Assembly (NCBI GenBank): GCA_030280995.1
Contig: JASXTE010000014.1
Location: 22,124,150-22,188,149 of the forward strand
Origin: Hemileia vastatrix
Taxonomy: Eukaryota > Basidiomycota > Pucciniomycetes > Pucciniales > Zaghouaniaceae
DNA: 64,000 bases
Reading direction: 5' to 3'
In this document: in pieces, positions 34,015 through 45,837 of the stretch
How the letters are laid out: the number at the start of each line of letters is the position of its first letter
How positions within the stretch are numbered: position 1 is the stretch's first letter
Program-made: the position numbers and the translations under genes
Notes under the pieces: model-generated
The model's database searches: none
What the model was told of the DNA's origin: nothing
The model's input: the letters and a program-made list of their open reading frames with translations, nothing else

Positions 34015-34470
34015 ACTCTTAAAAGCTGACTTGGTTTAGTCTTGATAAAGAGATAAGGCAGTTTGTAACCAGTCACTTGGTGAGGTTCCACTGGGAGGAT
34101 TCCTTTCAATTGAGTAGTAGATAGAGCTGAACTTAAGGGTTGCCATGTTGAGAGCCTGTCATCTATATTGTTAAAAAAAAAAAAGTAAGTTTAAAAAAAT
34201 TAAAAAAAAAAAAAAAAAAAAATTCTTTATAACCTGAAACTGACCTTATTCTGATTTGATGATCATTATAGTCTTGGTAGTACACAAAACTGAATTGATT
34301 GAAATGTGCTTCAATTTTCTTATAAAATGTTTCTCCAGATTGGTAAGTTGCAAATTCAGGTTGCTTGCTGATGTGAATCCAGGAGATGGCTTACTGCTCT
34401 TCTTCTTGGTGGTTCCAATTAGGGGATCCCTTTTTCTTAGCTTCAGACAAGCTCATCATGTTAGATTAAT
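33400..34470 (-). pseudogene. Harbinger-3 accessory protein (NAM/Myb-like ORF1) remnant
   Basis: Reading minus from about 34470: MMSLSEAKKKGSPNWNHQEE, ISKQPEFATYQSGETFYKKI and EAHFNQ, the order found in the N-terminal NAM/Myb-like region of PIF ORF1 proteins. After a poly-T-rich intron, DWLQTALSLYQD and SLPAWEKLKFAPKW match the C-terminal NAM-associated domain (L-x-x-PKW). A charged C-terminal helix is at 33650-33400. Stops are present at several points. A second, truncated copy of the 3' half lies at 23190-23800 because of the duplication. Together with the transposase at 21180 this defines one Harbinger element split by Gypsy-1. Confidence 0.7.
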
Positions 34471-34801
34471 TTAGGAGTTTTAGGGCAAGGTTGGAAATGG
34501 GGAAAATGTGTTAATAGAAGGGTTGTATAGTAACAGTTGTAAAATTATAATATGAAAACATTTTGCTACAATAATTAGTGACACGTCAATGTGTTCAGCA
34601 GCTACAATGTGGAGTGAAAAGAATTGGCAGGCAGAATATTGAATTACCAACAGGTCAAAAGGAGCTCAGTAACTTTAGTTGACAGCGTACAGTACATGCT
34701 GAATGCAGTAGCTAATAGAGGCCTTTAATGAAACAAGGGTTAAGGTTCACGTCAAAAAGCAGTAAAATATGCATACCGAACCAATTTGCCAACACGGAGG
34801 T

Positions 34802-34995
34802 ACAGCCATATTGGAAACGGTTGGTGCCGTTTTGCAAAAAAATTCAAACCTTTTGGACAGGTCAATTGACATTGACAGGAAATTTAGCCTCCATTCACCA
34901 AAAATTTGTCACTTTCACTGTCGAATGCCAATCATCCTGTCTAAATGTTTTGATTTTTTTCGCATAGGTGCACCAACCATTGTCAATATGGCTGT
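34802..34995. repeat. MITE-like inverted repeat with ACAGCCATATTG ends
   Basis: The left arm ACAGCCATATTGGAAACGG followed by TTGGTGC (34802-34828) is the imperfect complement of GGTGCACCAACC...CAATATGGCTGT (about 34966-34995). Outside the right arm is AGATGCTCTAA, whose complement TTAGAGCATCT resembles Harbinger/Tourist termini flanked by TAA. It may be the right terminus of Harbinger-3 or a separate MITE; the matching left end of a full element was not found. Confidence 0.55.
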
Positions 34996-35007
34996 AGATG
35001 CTCTAAA

Positions 35008-35734
35008 GACACAATTCTTACTTTGATATTCTCTTAACATTTGAAATTTCAGACTACCAAAAATCCTTTTTTAACTCTCATACCAAGCTGTTACTTCAAT
35101 ATTTATTATTCCAAAAAATTATACCTGTCCATAAAGACATGATGTGTAAATTATTTTTCAATGATGTTTACCGAAAAAAGAAAAAGAAAACCCAATCAAC
35201 GGAGATGCAACGCACATACACATAAAATTAAATGCATGGAGCAGGAAAAATACACAATAACTAAATATATCAAAATATGTTTATATGTAAATGAAATGAA
35301 ATGAACTGTAAAATGGGATGAGAAGAGGGTGGGGTATCATATCAAACAATATTACATCAACCATATCAATATAAGCATCCAAACATAACATAACCAAGAC
35401 ACAGAATATATCAGCGTTGATAATATGTTATTGGCATATGTCTATTGAGATCAACCAGTTGAAAAGACAAAATTTTGAAAACTAACGAAATTGTAAATAT
35501 GTTAGCAAGTGAATAGCGAAAGTTACAAATAATCACATAAATGACAAAGGGGCAAAAATTCATTAAGTAAAAAACAATGAAAGTGAAAAACAAAAAATTC
35601 AACGAAAATGGGTGAAGACGGTTGCAACATGATATTAATGAAATGTTAAGCAAGGTCCACATACCCAATATTTTCTAGAATACGATATTGAGACTAATTT
35701 ATCAGAGAAAAGATACTTGTAACATTTGGGGCTT
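35008..35734. other. 3' flank of G-alpha, no gene seen
   Basis: Unremarkable A+T-rich sequence downstream of the G-alpha stop. It presumably contains the 3' UTR and polyadenylation region of that minus-strand gene. Short open frames (for example 35411-35668 minus) have no recognisable motif. Confidence 0.55.
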
Positions 35735-37715
35735 TCATAAAATGATACTTTGTAGGTTCCGTGTAATGATGATACTAGGGAACCAGCGATAGCAACAATT
35801 TAGCATTTCTTAGAAAAGGCAGCAGGGATAGACATTCATTTTTTTTAAATAAAATGCACTCACTCGGTAACAGATGCCATTACCACTCTCATTAAAGAAG
35901 TGTCAGTTGCGCACGTGAACTATCAATGAATTGGTGTATAATCAGAAGAAAATCGATTTTAGAAGAATCTGGCATTGGAAAACCTACATGTGTGTAAATT
36001 TCCTTTTTGCTTGACCTGTTCAACCGAATGAACCTGTCTTTGAAATAGGATCGAGCGCTTTCATAATCGGTGTCCTCGCCCGTGTAGTCTGAACCGATTA
36101 TAATGATGAAAAAAATAATGAGATTTCGAATAATCAAAAATGAATCAAATATCTTACCCGGAAAATATCGGGATATTGGAGAGGATATTAGTTTCTGTTT
36201 GAACAGATCGGTCTTATTTAAAACTGTTTTTTAACATTGCAGCGCTTAGCGTTAATCAACCACTAATAAACCACAAACACTAACACAAAATCATTGATGT
36301 TTGTATGAACCATTGTGAGTTAGTGATGGTGTCAAACAGCATCAACGCTTCTTGCATTTGGTTCTGCATAAAGTGTAAACGCTTGCGCGGTCAATTCCAG
36401 CATATATCAGTTTGGACGAAAAATTGACCTGAAGCACTTACAGCATCGCCATCTTCTAAAAGAGTAGCATCATATCCGCTAATCGCCACCAAAAACAAAA
36501 CAGCAGTCACTCCTTCAAAACAGTGAATCCATTTTTTTCTTTCACTACGTTGACCTCCAACGTCAAACATTCTGATATTGAAATGATTTTGTTGGTCAGA
36601 CCGAAAGAAAGTCCACAGTGATGCTTAATATGCAGATCATGGTAGGATGGGGCAAAATAAAAGCTAACCTGTACTTCAACTCTGATACATTGAAGGCAGT
36701 TTCAGTGATACCAGTTGTCTTCCCCCGACAATGAAGAATGTCTTGATCAGTCGGGACATAATCTGATTGAAAAAGTCTGGGGAGATTAGGAAAAAAACTT
36801 TCAAAGATTAAAAGGAAAGCACATCAAAAACATAACTTGTCAATACTTTTTCAAGAAAGGATGTTTTAATCTACATAGGGGTAATATTTCGAGATGAGTT
36901 AACTCACTAATACATGCTATAATAATCAAAATTAGATTTAGGAAAAATGAAGGTTGATTTAGCCATGAATTACTCTTAAAAAATCAAAAAATAACCAACT
37001 TTTCAGGCATAGCCCATTCATTCCCCACTTCCATTGCCTTTTTAACCCCGCCATCATTCCATAGCCTAGTCAAAGGTTCTAGGTATTCAATGGGAAATGG
37101 GGATCCAGGCTGCACATCACAGTACTGAGTGAAAAGAGGGACAAATTCCTATGCCAAAAAGAGCCGCTTAAAATGACAGGTTTGCTTCATATTTGAAATA
37201 GTGATGAGTCTACAGACCATTAGACTCCCATCTTCAAGTTTAATTTCTTCTCGAGACATGACTTCCAAACATAACTTCACGCCTTCGCATAAATTCATAA
37301 AGACCTAGATTAATTGAAAATCATAGATACACATAGTGACAAATTTGAAAGTCAGAAGAAAAGTAATGAGGGCAGCAGTTTCTTGAAAAGAGCTAAAATA
37401 ACCTGTTGCCTATAATTTTCCTTCTGTGAAGCGGAAAACCCGGATCGACCATGAACGATTTGCATTTGTTTAAGAACAGTTGTCTTCCCCGACCTGATGG
37501 TAAAAAAAAAAAGGGTTGATTGAGAGATGAATTGAGAGAAGTAAAATGTGATGAGGAGTGACCTACTCTCCAGCCCCGAGAAGAAGAATTTTGACTTCTT
37601 TGGCCATTCGCTTCTCATCTTCACGAAGAGCACGATCAATGGCTTTTGAGTGTTTATAAAGTTCAGTTTGCTGAGGTGACTCAGAGGATTTATTTGAAGA
37701 CAGACAAAGCCCCAT
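35735..37715 (-). CDS. Heterotrimeric G-protein alpha subunit, 11 exons
   Basis: GTP-binding switch protein that couples seven-transmembrane receptors to cAMP/MAPK signalling at the plasma membrane. Exons: 37715-37567, 37493-37403, 37304-37218, 37148-37000, 36797-36669, 36571-36442, 36363-36285, 36223-36158, 36088-35988, 35919-35864, 35774-35735; all ten introns are GT-AG, phases agree, total 1077 nt (358 residues, normal for the family). Start MGLCLSSN supplies Gly2 for myristoylation and Cys4 for palmitoylation. G boxes: GAGESGKT (about 47-54), CRGKTTGI with the catalytic Arg near 183, DVGGQ (Gln near 209), NKTD (274-277), TCAT (329-332). Unusual points are Gly after the switch Arg and a C-terminus NLQSIIL without the -4 Cys. 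The intron between exons 3 and 4 and the start of exon 5 are the least certain boundaries. Confidence 0.92.
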
Positions 37716-38080
37716 GGTATGTCGAGAGATGTGACTAGGAATGAATGGTGATGAATAGACTGAAAGGAACGGAAAAAAAGAAAGAAGGAAAGAAAGAAAG
37801 AAAGAAAGCAATCGATCCGTGACAAGAGGGAAAGGAGAATAAAGGGATAAAACGGAGGAGGAGTGGAAAGGACAAGAATAAGAAACAAGATAAAGATAAA
37901 GATAAAGATAAGGATAAGGAATAAGGAATAAGGAATAAGGAATAAGGAGAGATATCTGTGTATATGAAGAAAGGAAAAGAAGAGGTTTACTATTAAGAAG
38001 AATGAAAAGGGTGGGAAATCCAAGAAAATCTGACACTGAAACGATTGGCTGCCAATCCTCTAACAAATCGGATGCCAACA
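37716..38080 (-). promoter_or_regulatory. Upstream region of G-alpha with pyrimidine tract
   Basis: Upstream of the ATG the element strand is strongly CT-rich (plus strand GAAA and GATAAG/GGAATAA repeats at about 37765-37950), a composition typical of fungal promoters and 5' leaders. No TATA box position could be fixed. Frames overlapping it are low-complexity translations. Confidence 0.5.
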
Positions 38081-41000
38081 CAACGCACGACCGCTTTGCT
38101 TTCCCTACTCCCGGTTGGCTCAGTAGCGGAAAAGGAAACCCAACTTCCCACTAAGCCAAACACTCAGGATGAACGTGAAGAAAAACGAACAGATAAAGGC
38201 AAGTGCAAGATCCAGAGTAATTTATGGCAACATGGCAACACACAAAAGATGGCCAATGTGCAAAAGGCAATTCCCCTTTGCTTCTCCTTCTACCTAACTT
38301 TTCCCTCCTCAGCCTGTAGGTGCATGCACTCTGCACTCTGGCGCCTGTTCTTAGCGCCTTGGATTCTATCTGAGTTGCTGAGGCTTCCAGTGCCAACTTC
38401 CAGATATGCTGCATTCTCTTATATGGCTATGCACCTCATCTCTCTCTGGTTTGGTGTAGACATCCTACTTCCCCTCTAGCATCGATCTCATCAGCTTGTT
38501 GCTTTGTTCTCATCCCCACGTCTGGCTGATGACCTAATAGCCTACTATAATGTTCTCTATTGCTTTTCTTATCTTCCCCTGACTTCACTTCTTTTCACCC
38601 TCACCACTTTTTGACCTGTCAAATCTATTGCTATATAGCGTTCTTCCTTCAAGTCGTAACTAATTTAGTGTATCTACTCCATCCAACGATTATCTACTCT
38701 TGCCTCCCAAGTTCCAAACATTAATTCCCTCTGCACATGTCCATCACTATGAGGATCCATGACACACCGACTGATAACCATAACACTCTTATAATGAACT
38801 TATAAATAAATAGATAAATCATATCCTTAAACACAAGCCTCAATCTATTGCGCACTCCCTCCACCATATTAACACTATCATCAAGATAATGACTTGTCAT
38901 TATAGCTCGTAGCTAGTACGTGCGTGTGACAAGATGAGGAGCCACTCACACTCTCCATGATATATTTATCTTCTCCATATATATCGTGTATCCATCATGC
39001 GGCATGGACACACATACCTACACACATACGCACACCCCCATACACCTGCGCACTTGCACCCGCGCATCATATTTTAGTGCCCCCCCCCCCCACTCCCCCT
39101 CCCCCATACGCTACCTGGTCAGATGGATACCCATAGACAAAAAAAATAACACACTAGAATTATCTTTTTCAGAATTGAGCTACTTGGCTCCTTTTTATAT
39201 ACATTGTTATATCAGAAAGGTTGGTTAAGCATGGGATGAGAAAATCTTATTCATTAAAAAAACTTTGTTTTATTTATGAATTTCTTTTTTGTCTTTAAAT
39301 GTCAAAACAGTTAAGATTACATTTCCAATTTTAGGCCAATGGTTTTCTTTTCCTTTGCGCCTTGTATTAGACTCTCTGGCTAATATGTTGTCCCGTTCAA
39401 TTAAGAGTATGAAAAACTAAGATCAAGTTCATGACCCCGTGAAAAGCAGAGAACATATATCAATGTAGAGTGATAAAAATAATAAACCTCTTGGTCATGT
39501 GTTACAGATGGATTTCCGCTTTGCTTAAATTTCTTTTTTAAAAAAAAAAAAATTATAATTGTTCCATGTGAAACATAATACATCTTACTATCACTTTTCT
39601 TATTGGAAAAATAAGTTGAACCTTACCAGTTCTTGTGATAAAATGTTAACCGTGATACAGTTCCGACTGCTCACAACTGTCATATGATACAGGATCAGGG
39701 ACCATACTTTACTAGTAGTTATGGGAGATACCTAACAACAAAAAAATCAGGTTTATTAGGGTTATACAAGTATCAATTAGAAATAGAACTTCCTTATTTG
39801 CATTATTTCACTTATCCAAGGATACTGGACATTTTTAGGTTTATATCTTTTATACTCAAACTTTTGAACACTTGATTTGCCTATTGGTATAAACTGCAGC
39901 GGCGAGTCGGCTCACACAAGTCAATGAACTGACTTATTAATTTTACTCACATATACTTGTCCTTCCCTAATAAGAAAAAGTAAGGTTCTCTCAATTCCTC
40001 CGATTGATGAGTGGGACTAACTAGACTCGATTTTGTGTCAGAGACACTACTCAGTTCTTCTGTTTTCGACGTCGCAGCCACTCCGCGAAAAAAAAAAAAA
40101 AAATTAATAATAATAATCAATTAAAATCAAACTCAACATATTCTCCACACTGTCAAGCTAAGAAACTAGTTTGGATGTTTGACACTAAAACTATTCGACA
40201 TTTAACATGGTACTCGATGATTTGATGTAATATATCCTTAACATCTCAGACCCTCTAATGGGGTAAGCCAAGCCAAACTACTATAATCATCATAAAACAC
40301 GCTAAAGTTTAGTACGACGCAATCATTTATCATTACCTTAAATTATCTTCCTTCTTCTTCACGCTGTGAAACCGAAAAATTATACTCCTTTTTTTATTTT
40401 TAATTTGCCAAAAAACAATTATCTCAGAAATAAAGTAATCTTAATAATCTGATTCTCAACATTTCTAAAAGATACATGGTTTTTAAAACGCAGGTCAACA
40501 ACATTTTTATATTTGAGATTTTTTTATTTTTTTTTTACATGTATTGTGTATTTGTGACAGAGAGGTTGTGAGCTCACAATCCAGCTAGACTTTAATGATC
40601 AATATATAATTAAAGAGGCATTACAGTTAGTTGAATATGATAATAATAAAAGACTCCAAGACAATGTTGTGTCAGGACATTGGGGTCCATAAAAAGGAGC
40701 TTATATCTATGGTTCAATTGACAGCTAGGAGTGTAAAGTGTGCTACAAAAAAGAAGTCTGCAGCCGTTATTTTCTCGGTGATACTCTTCTCATAATGTTC
40801 ATTATATTGACTTTCAGTCTTGAATTATGTTTCACATCCTGCTTTGTAATCGTCCAAATATTATGTTTACATTATGATATAATTTCAATAACTTATTTAA
40901 ATCAAATTGAAATCTGAAAAATAAAATTTTCAATTACTACCAGCAAAAAAAAAAAAAAAAAAAAAAAAAACGAGCATAATAGATAGATGAAATACGTATA

Positions 41001-41140
41001 TTTGGATGGCCAAGACATCATAGAATGTCTTCCCGAAAGGAAATCTTAAAAATAAAATTTTAAAAAAGGATCGAAAAAAGAAAATTTGAAGTTAAAGTTT
41101 GTCATATTTGATTCATTATGGAATTCAATAACCGATGCAA
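38081..41140. other. Intergenic DNA, no convincing gene
   Basis: About 3 kb of single-copy-looking, A+T-rich DNA. It contains a CA/CACA-rich stretch near 38990-39050, a C run at about 39079-39092, A runs near 40086-40103 and 40945-40970, and a near-palindrome GGTTGTGAGCTCACAATCC near 40565. A 144-codon frame at 38045-38479 overlaps the presumed G-alpha promoter and has no recognisable domain, so it is not called. No tRNA was found. Confidence 0.6.
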
Positions 41141-41143
41141 GTC

Positions 41144-41400
41144 CTAAAAGGAATTCAGTTGAATGGATTCTCCAAAGTTGACGTTGAGTCGATTTGCTAA
41201 GACTGATGTTGCAAGGCACTTCCATTGAGATGTCATTAAATATATATTAGAAAGTTCTTTGAGGTTGCGAGAGTTCAGGCTGTAAAGACAACCTGATTTA
41301 GGGGCAGTTTTTACTGTACTCCTTTCATGGTAAAATTTAAACATTTTGAAGACAGTTGAGTATGAAAGATTCACAAACATCGCATATCTCGTAATTCAGG
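41144..41400 (-). pseudogene. Tc1/mariner transposase N-terminal fragment
   Basis: A minus-strand frame reads LSYSTVFKMFKFYHERSTVK then TAPKSGCLYSLNSRNLKEL, matching the order of the Tc1 paired-like DNA-binding region: helix-turn-helix with STV, then the basic PRSGRP-like linker and KLN-x-R. It breaks off after about 78 residues and no DDE core or terminal inverted repeats were seen. It could be a diverged, isolated fragment. Confidence 0.45.
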
Positions 41401-41965
41401 AAAGATCACTTGTCTAAGTCAAGAATGTTCCTCTGCTATTTAGCCGAAAAGTTTATAGATGCTTGAACTCTTAGCATCTATGAAGTAAGTATAAAATTCA
41501 AATGCCAGTATTGAGAGAGAGAGAAAGAGAAAAGAAAGACCACACCATAAAATAAAAAGTTATATCGCTGTGTAAGGCCGGGGGTAACACTGAGATGATG
41601 AGCCTAGACGGCACAAGCACTATGGAAATTACCAAAATGAAATTTGATTGCAATTTTTTTTGTTGGCAACTGTACTAATATTGTTGCAATTAAAGTTAAT
41701 ATTTGCAACCACAGTTGCGTAACTAAATTCCCTCATGAGATCAATTGTTTTTATGGCGATTATGCCTTGGTTCACAATCTCACGAGTGTTGTGGAAAACG
41801 ATAAGATTATATTTCAGAGTAACAAAAAACTGTAATGAACCGAAGCCTCGGTCAAAGAAATATTCTACATGAATTAGTATTGATATTTATATGTATTTTA
41901 TATTTAATAATAGAGATTTATTTACGATTCCACATAACAGATTAAGCTTAACAACCATGATCCAT
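41401..41965. other. Left flank of Copia-C, no gene seen
   Basis: A GAGA tract near 41512-41540 and a 63-codon frame at 41644-41835 without recognisable features. Nothing else supported. Confidence 0.5.
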
Positions 41966-42005
41966 TATGGAAGCAATGTCAGTGCTATCTCCGGAGTGAA
42001 CTGGG

Positions 42006-42135
42006 TATGGTAGCAGTGTCAGCGCTTCTTCCGGAGTGAACCGGAGTTAGACGCATCGGCTGCACCATAGGTTTTATACTAAATTCTATGTACATATTGC
42101 ATAATCACTAAGCATAAGTTATCCTATCCATAACA
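42006..42135 (-). repeat. Copia-D 3' LTR (130 bp)
   Basis: From TATGGTAGCAG to CTATCCATAACA on plus; followed by the polypurine tract complement ACCCCCCCTCTTAGTG region. Confidence 0.92.
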
Positions 42136-42207
42136 CCCCCCCTCTTAGTGATTTCCCCACTACCGTAGATATAATTGCCATGAAAAAGAAAATAACAAGA
42201 AAATAAA

Positions 42208-42230
42208 TTATAATAAGGGACTGAAAATTT

Positions 42231-42271
<41 letters not shown>

Positions 42272-44166
42272 ACACCCAGTAAAGAACGTTTTTCTTTCCA
42301 TACATTAGGGCCTAAGTTTTTTGTTAGCAAATCAGCTATCTGATCTTTTGAAGATACCCATTCAATCAAAATTTCTTTGCGGTGTACTTGCTCATTGACA
42401 AAATAAAAATCTCTGTCTACATGGCGACATTGTTTATCTGATGGATTATCTGTTGCTGCAACAATTGCTCCTTTGTTATTGCAAAGCAATCTAGTCGGTC
42501 CATGGCACAGATCAACCTCACGTAATAGATTACGCATCCACAATGCCTGTCTGGTTGCATTAGACATCACCATGAGTTCTGAATGTAGCGATGCCGTTGC
42601 CACTCTAGACTGCCTTTTTGATTGCCATAAGATAAGACATCCATTCACCATGAGAATATGGCCACCTGTGGCTCTTGCAAACTCACCACCCCACATTGCA
42701 TCACAGTATATGTTAGTGGATGGCATTTCATTGCGGGTTGGAAAAAGGTGAAATTTCATACTTTTTGTAAATTGTAGGTATCGTAGGAGGTGATTAAGCG
42801 CATCCCATTCAGCTTTACCTGGTCTTGATGCATGACGTGCCAGGAAGTTGACAGGATACGCCAAATCAGGCCTAGATCCTGCTACAAGATACGAGAGAGA
42901 ACCTATGATAGAAAGGAACTTAATCAATTCAAATGGTGCGTTAGTTTTTTGTTGAAGTGAATCTAGAGACAAATTTGCTGGGAGAGGCAAATGTGACATG
43001 AGACCAGTTGGATTGTGTTCCTTAAGAATCTTAGATATTAATGCAGGTTGATGGATGGTAAAACCCTTATCACAACGGGAAATAGCAAGAACAACTATTG
43101 AAGATATGCCATCAGACCATTTAACATTTAATTTGTCACCCATATCCTTCTGAAGAGTTTTTAAAACTTCATGATTGCTACCTACCACAACTCCATCGTC
43201 AACATGAATCCATAATAGACCAGTAATTCCTTGTTTTGCCATAACATAGACACTAGCATCTTGATTACTGGATTTGTAACCCAAGGATGAGAGAATACTA
43301 CTGAGGTGTTTCCACCAGCACTTTGCTGCTTGCTTAGTGCCATAAAGAGCTTTATTGAGTTTACATACATAGCTATCATTTTCAAGTTCTAAACATTCAG
43401 GTGGTCTGATGTAAATCTCTTCATCAATATCGCTGTGCAAATATGCAGCAGTGACGTCGAATGTTTGAACAGGCAAGTTGTATGTTGCAGCTAATGTGAG
43501 AATGAGGCGTAATGAGGCAAAAGTTGCGGTGGGCGCAAAGGTTGCATTGAAATTGACTCCCTCAAGTTGTTTAAAACCTTGTGCAACGTATCTTGCTTTG
43601 TGTTTTACAACTTCACCGAATTGATCTCTTTTCAAACTAAAAACCCATCTGGCTCCTGTGATTGATTTATTGGGTGGCAGTGGAACAAGGTTCCATACAT
43701 TCATGGATAACATGTTGGTGAGTTCATTGTTACAAGCCTTTTTCCACATGGGAGCATCAGGGATTTTCATTGCTTGGTTGTATGTTCTTGGAAATCTATC
43801 CGAAAGATCCAAAGCATTATTTTCAATATATTCAACTAAATGATCTTGAGCTGCTATGGTTTCTTCTGCTGAAAAATCGCCAAAACAAAGTGTATTCATG
43901 ATAAAAGATAGATCTCCCTTTGAGGCAGTTTGAGTGTCACATGATGATGTGAGGGATTTGTCGTTGGTTTCTCCACTTTCAGGAATGAATTTTGCCATTG
44001 CTGATTGAACAAAAGAATTTGTTTCCGGATGCCAGAATATCCACCCTTTACCTCCATCTAGAAAACCGACAACTCTGCAACGCATAGCCCAAGGTTCCAT
44101 TCTTGTCCTCTTTTCAGTTGGGATGTGAACGTATGCCCATTGACCAAAAATCCTGATTGGTGCCAA
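42208..44166 (-). CDS. Copia-D pol 3' part: integrase C-terminus, reverse transcriptase, RNase H
   Basis: Open frame of about 650 codons. It begins in the integrase C-terminal region (IRIFGQWAYVHIPTEKRTRM), continues through RVT_2 motifs (KARYVAQGFKQLEGVNF, FDVTAAYLHSD, LNKALYGTKQA, catalytic WIHVDDGVVVG), and RNase H (YCDAMWGGEFARATGGH, SLHSELMVMS). The third acidic RNase H position reads CNNKGAI, whereas Copia-A and Copia-C keep CDNK, so RNase H may be impaired. After the natural end LGVF the frame runs into a poly-A tract of about 35 bases and picks up a polylysine tail. Function is replication of the element in virus-like particles. Upstream stop codons separate it from integrase, so the copy is not autonomous. 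Confidence 0.93.
42233..42267. repeat. Poly-T tract (poly-A on the Copia-D strand)
   Basis: A run of about 35 T on the plus strand lies exactly at the pol stop position of Copia-D. Copia-A, whose pol ends GVF-stop, has no such run. Confidence 0.95.
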
Positions 44167-45357
44167 ATCAGCTATTCTATTATAGATAGTTTGAAAAGGA
44201 GTACTTTCAGTGATTCATACATTAGGTAATCTATTGTGTATGTACAAAGCCCAGCAATAAGCTAAGGTCCAGAAAGTTGGAGGCAGGTTAGACGCTAATA
44301 AAATTGTCCTTGCTATCTCACCAATGGTTTCATTAGACCTCTCTGCCATACCATTTTGTTCATGGTGGTAAGGCATCAAATGTTCATGTAAGATACCATT
44401 GGAAGACAAGAATTCAGAAAAACACTTGTTCATATATTCCTTTCCATTATCTGTTTGCAGTATTTTCAAATGGCAATTTGTGATATTTTCCATACGGTTT
44501 TTGAAATTAATGAAAGCATCAAGGACATCTGACTTTTTCTTTAAGATAAATACCTCTCCATAAGTTTAAAAAGCTTCTCTAAAAGTAGCTACATATATTT
44601 CACCATCAGTTGTGACATCTACCATGGGCCCTACTAAATCTGACACAATGAGGTCCATCATACCATGACTTTGTTTTGCAGTGATACATGTGTTACAACG
44701 TTTACTCTTTGACACTGCACAAATATCGAAATGTAGTCTAATAGATGGGACGTAGGAGGGTGCACCATGACAAAGACCAAGTTTTGCAATTTGTTTCAAG
44801 ACCCTTGTGCTTGTATGACCTAAACGCCTATGCCAATCCATAATTGAGCTTGGCAATGCTGTGGGATAAGGAATTGGTGAGTTAGGTATAGGAACAAATG
44901 GGGCGGGTAATGAAGCAGATGAAAAAGAGTTAAAATAATTGATTGAAAAGGAATTAATGTCTAGTGTACATGGATATACTAGATCTATAGTCCATTTGCA
45001 ATCAGAAGTAGATAACGGAGCTATGAATAAAATTTTTGAGTTATGTTTAACTACAAAGTCATGACTGTCATTTAAAGTCAGAGTAACATCATGTTGGAGA
45101 AGATCAAAAGGAGATATAAGTGTGGATTTTGCTTTATCACAAAAGAAAACATGTTTCATTGTTATCAGTTCTTCTTGGCACCCTTTGATTAGAATATCGC
45201 CATATCCCGTGATAAAAGCAGCAGTGAGGTCAGTAGCTGTCTTTACTGAGATTGGCTTCTGCAACTTTTGAAAGTTAGAGAGTAGACGTACGTCTCCTGT
45301 AACATGATGAGTTGCTCCTGTGTCAAAAATCCCTTTTCCTCCTTCCGCATCCAAAAT
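44167..45357 (-). pseudogene. Copia-D protease, GAG-pre-integrase and integrase, interrupted by stops
   Basis: From upstream to downstream: the protease motif IFDTGATHHVTGD (about 45320), GAG-pre-integrase RRLGHTSTRVL with a following HX-CX2C zinc region, then the integrase core with TDNGKEY and PYHHEQNGMAERSNETI. Three in-frame stops (near 44213, 44566 and 45358) break the frame; the one near 44213 replaces the Arg of Copia-A NVRVTDST with TGA, as CGA to TGA would do. Everything else is open, so inactivation is recent. Confidence 0.85.
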
Positions 45358-45837
45358 TTACAACCATTCATCACTACCAAGGTCAAGCTCGTTCAGAGAA
45401 GTTGTTAAAACATTGAGCGCAGATGAGTCGATTTCATTCAACCAAACTTTTGATGAAGATTGTTTTCCTTTTTGGTTTGGAATAGCTCTGCAAATGTTGT
45501 TTAAAACATTTTTTGCCTGCTGGAGTCGTGCTTCTTTCCTGGACCACACTTCACAATTGAAGGCTGAACTGTCACCGTTATATGGACACGATTTCCAAAA
45601 ATGTTCTGTGGATCTGCACAGTCTACAGGAATAGTCGGGGGGATTGTTTCCAGGCCTATAACTGTCCATTTTCCCTTTCTTGAAAGCCAGTGCAGAGACA
45701 TCATCATCACTTATTGTGCTTTCCATTGCAGTGGAGACTAGCTTCAATGGAAGCGTGGAGTTCTTAACAGTATTTTGTAGGGCAATGATCATGTCCTCAA
45801 AATTTGGTTGTTTTATATCTTTTTGTAATTCAAAATG
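45358..45837 (-). CDS. Copia-D gag C-terminus with zinc knuckle (partial)
   Basis: A frame of about 140 residues contains YSCRLCRSTEHFWKSC, a CX2CX4HX4C zinc knuckle that binds RNA in nucleocapsids, followed by a basic region. Its upstream part is separated by the solo LTR that ends at 45838 on this strand. Confidence 0.8.
   Translation of the reverse strand, partial: HFELQKDIKQPNFEDMIIALQNTVKNSTLPLKLVSTAMESTISDDDVSALAFKKGKMDSYRPGNNPPDYSCRLCRSTEHFWKSCPYNGDSSAFNCEVWSRKEARLQQAKNVLNNICRAIPNQKGKQSSSKVWLNEIDSSALNVLTTSLNELDLGSDEWL

Noticed and set aside
38045..38479. A 144-codon plus-strand frame upstream of G-alpha.
   Set aside because: No recognisable domain, odd residue composition and overlap with the presumed G-alpha promoter; likely a chance frame.
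40560..40590. GGTTGTGAGCTCACAATCC as a tRNA or tRNA-like arm.
   Set aside because: It is a simple palindrome without the A-box, B-box and acceptor pairing of a tRNA gene.
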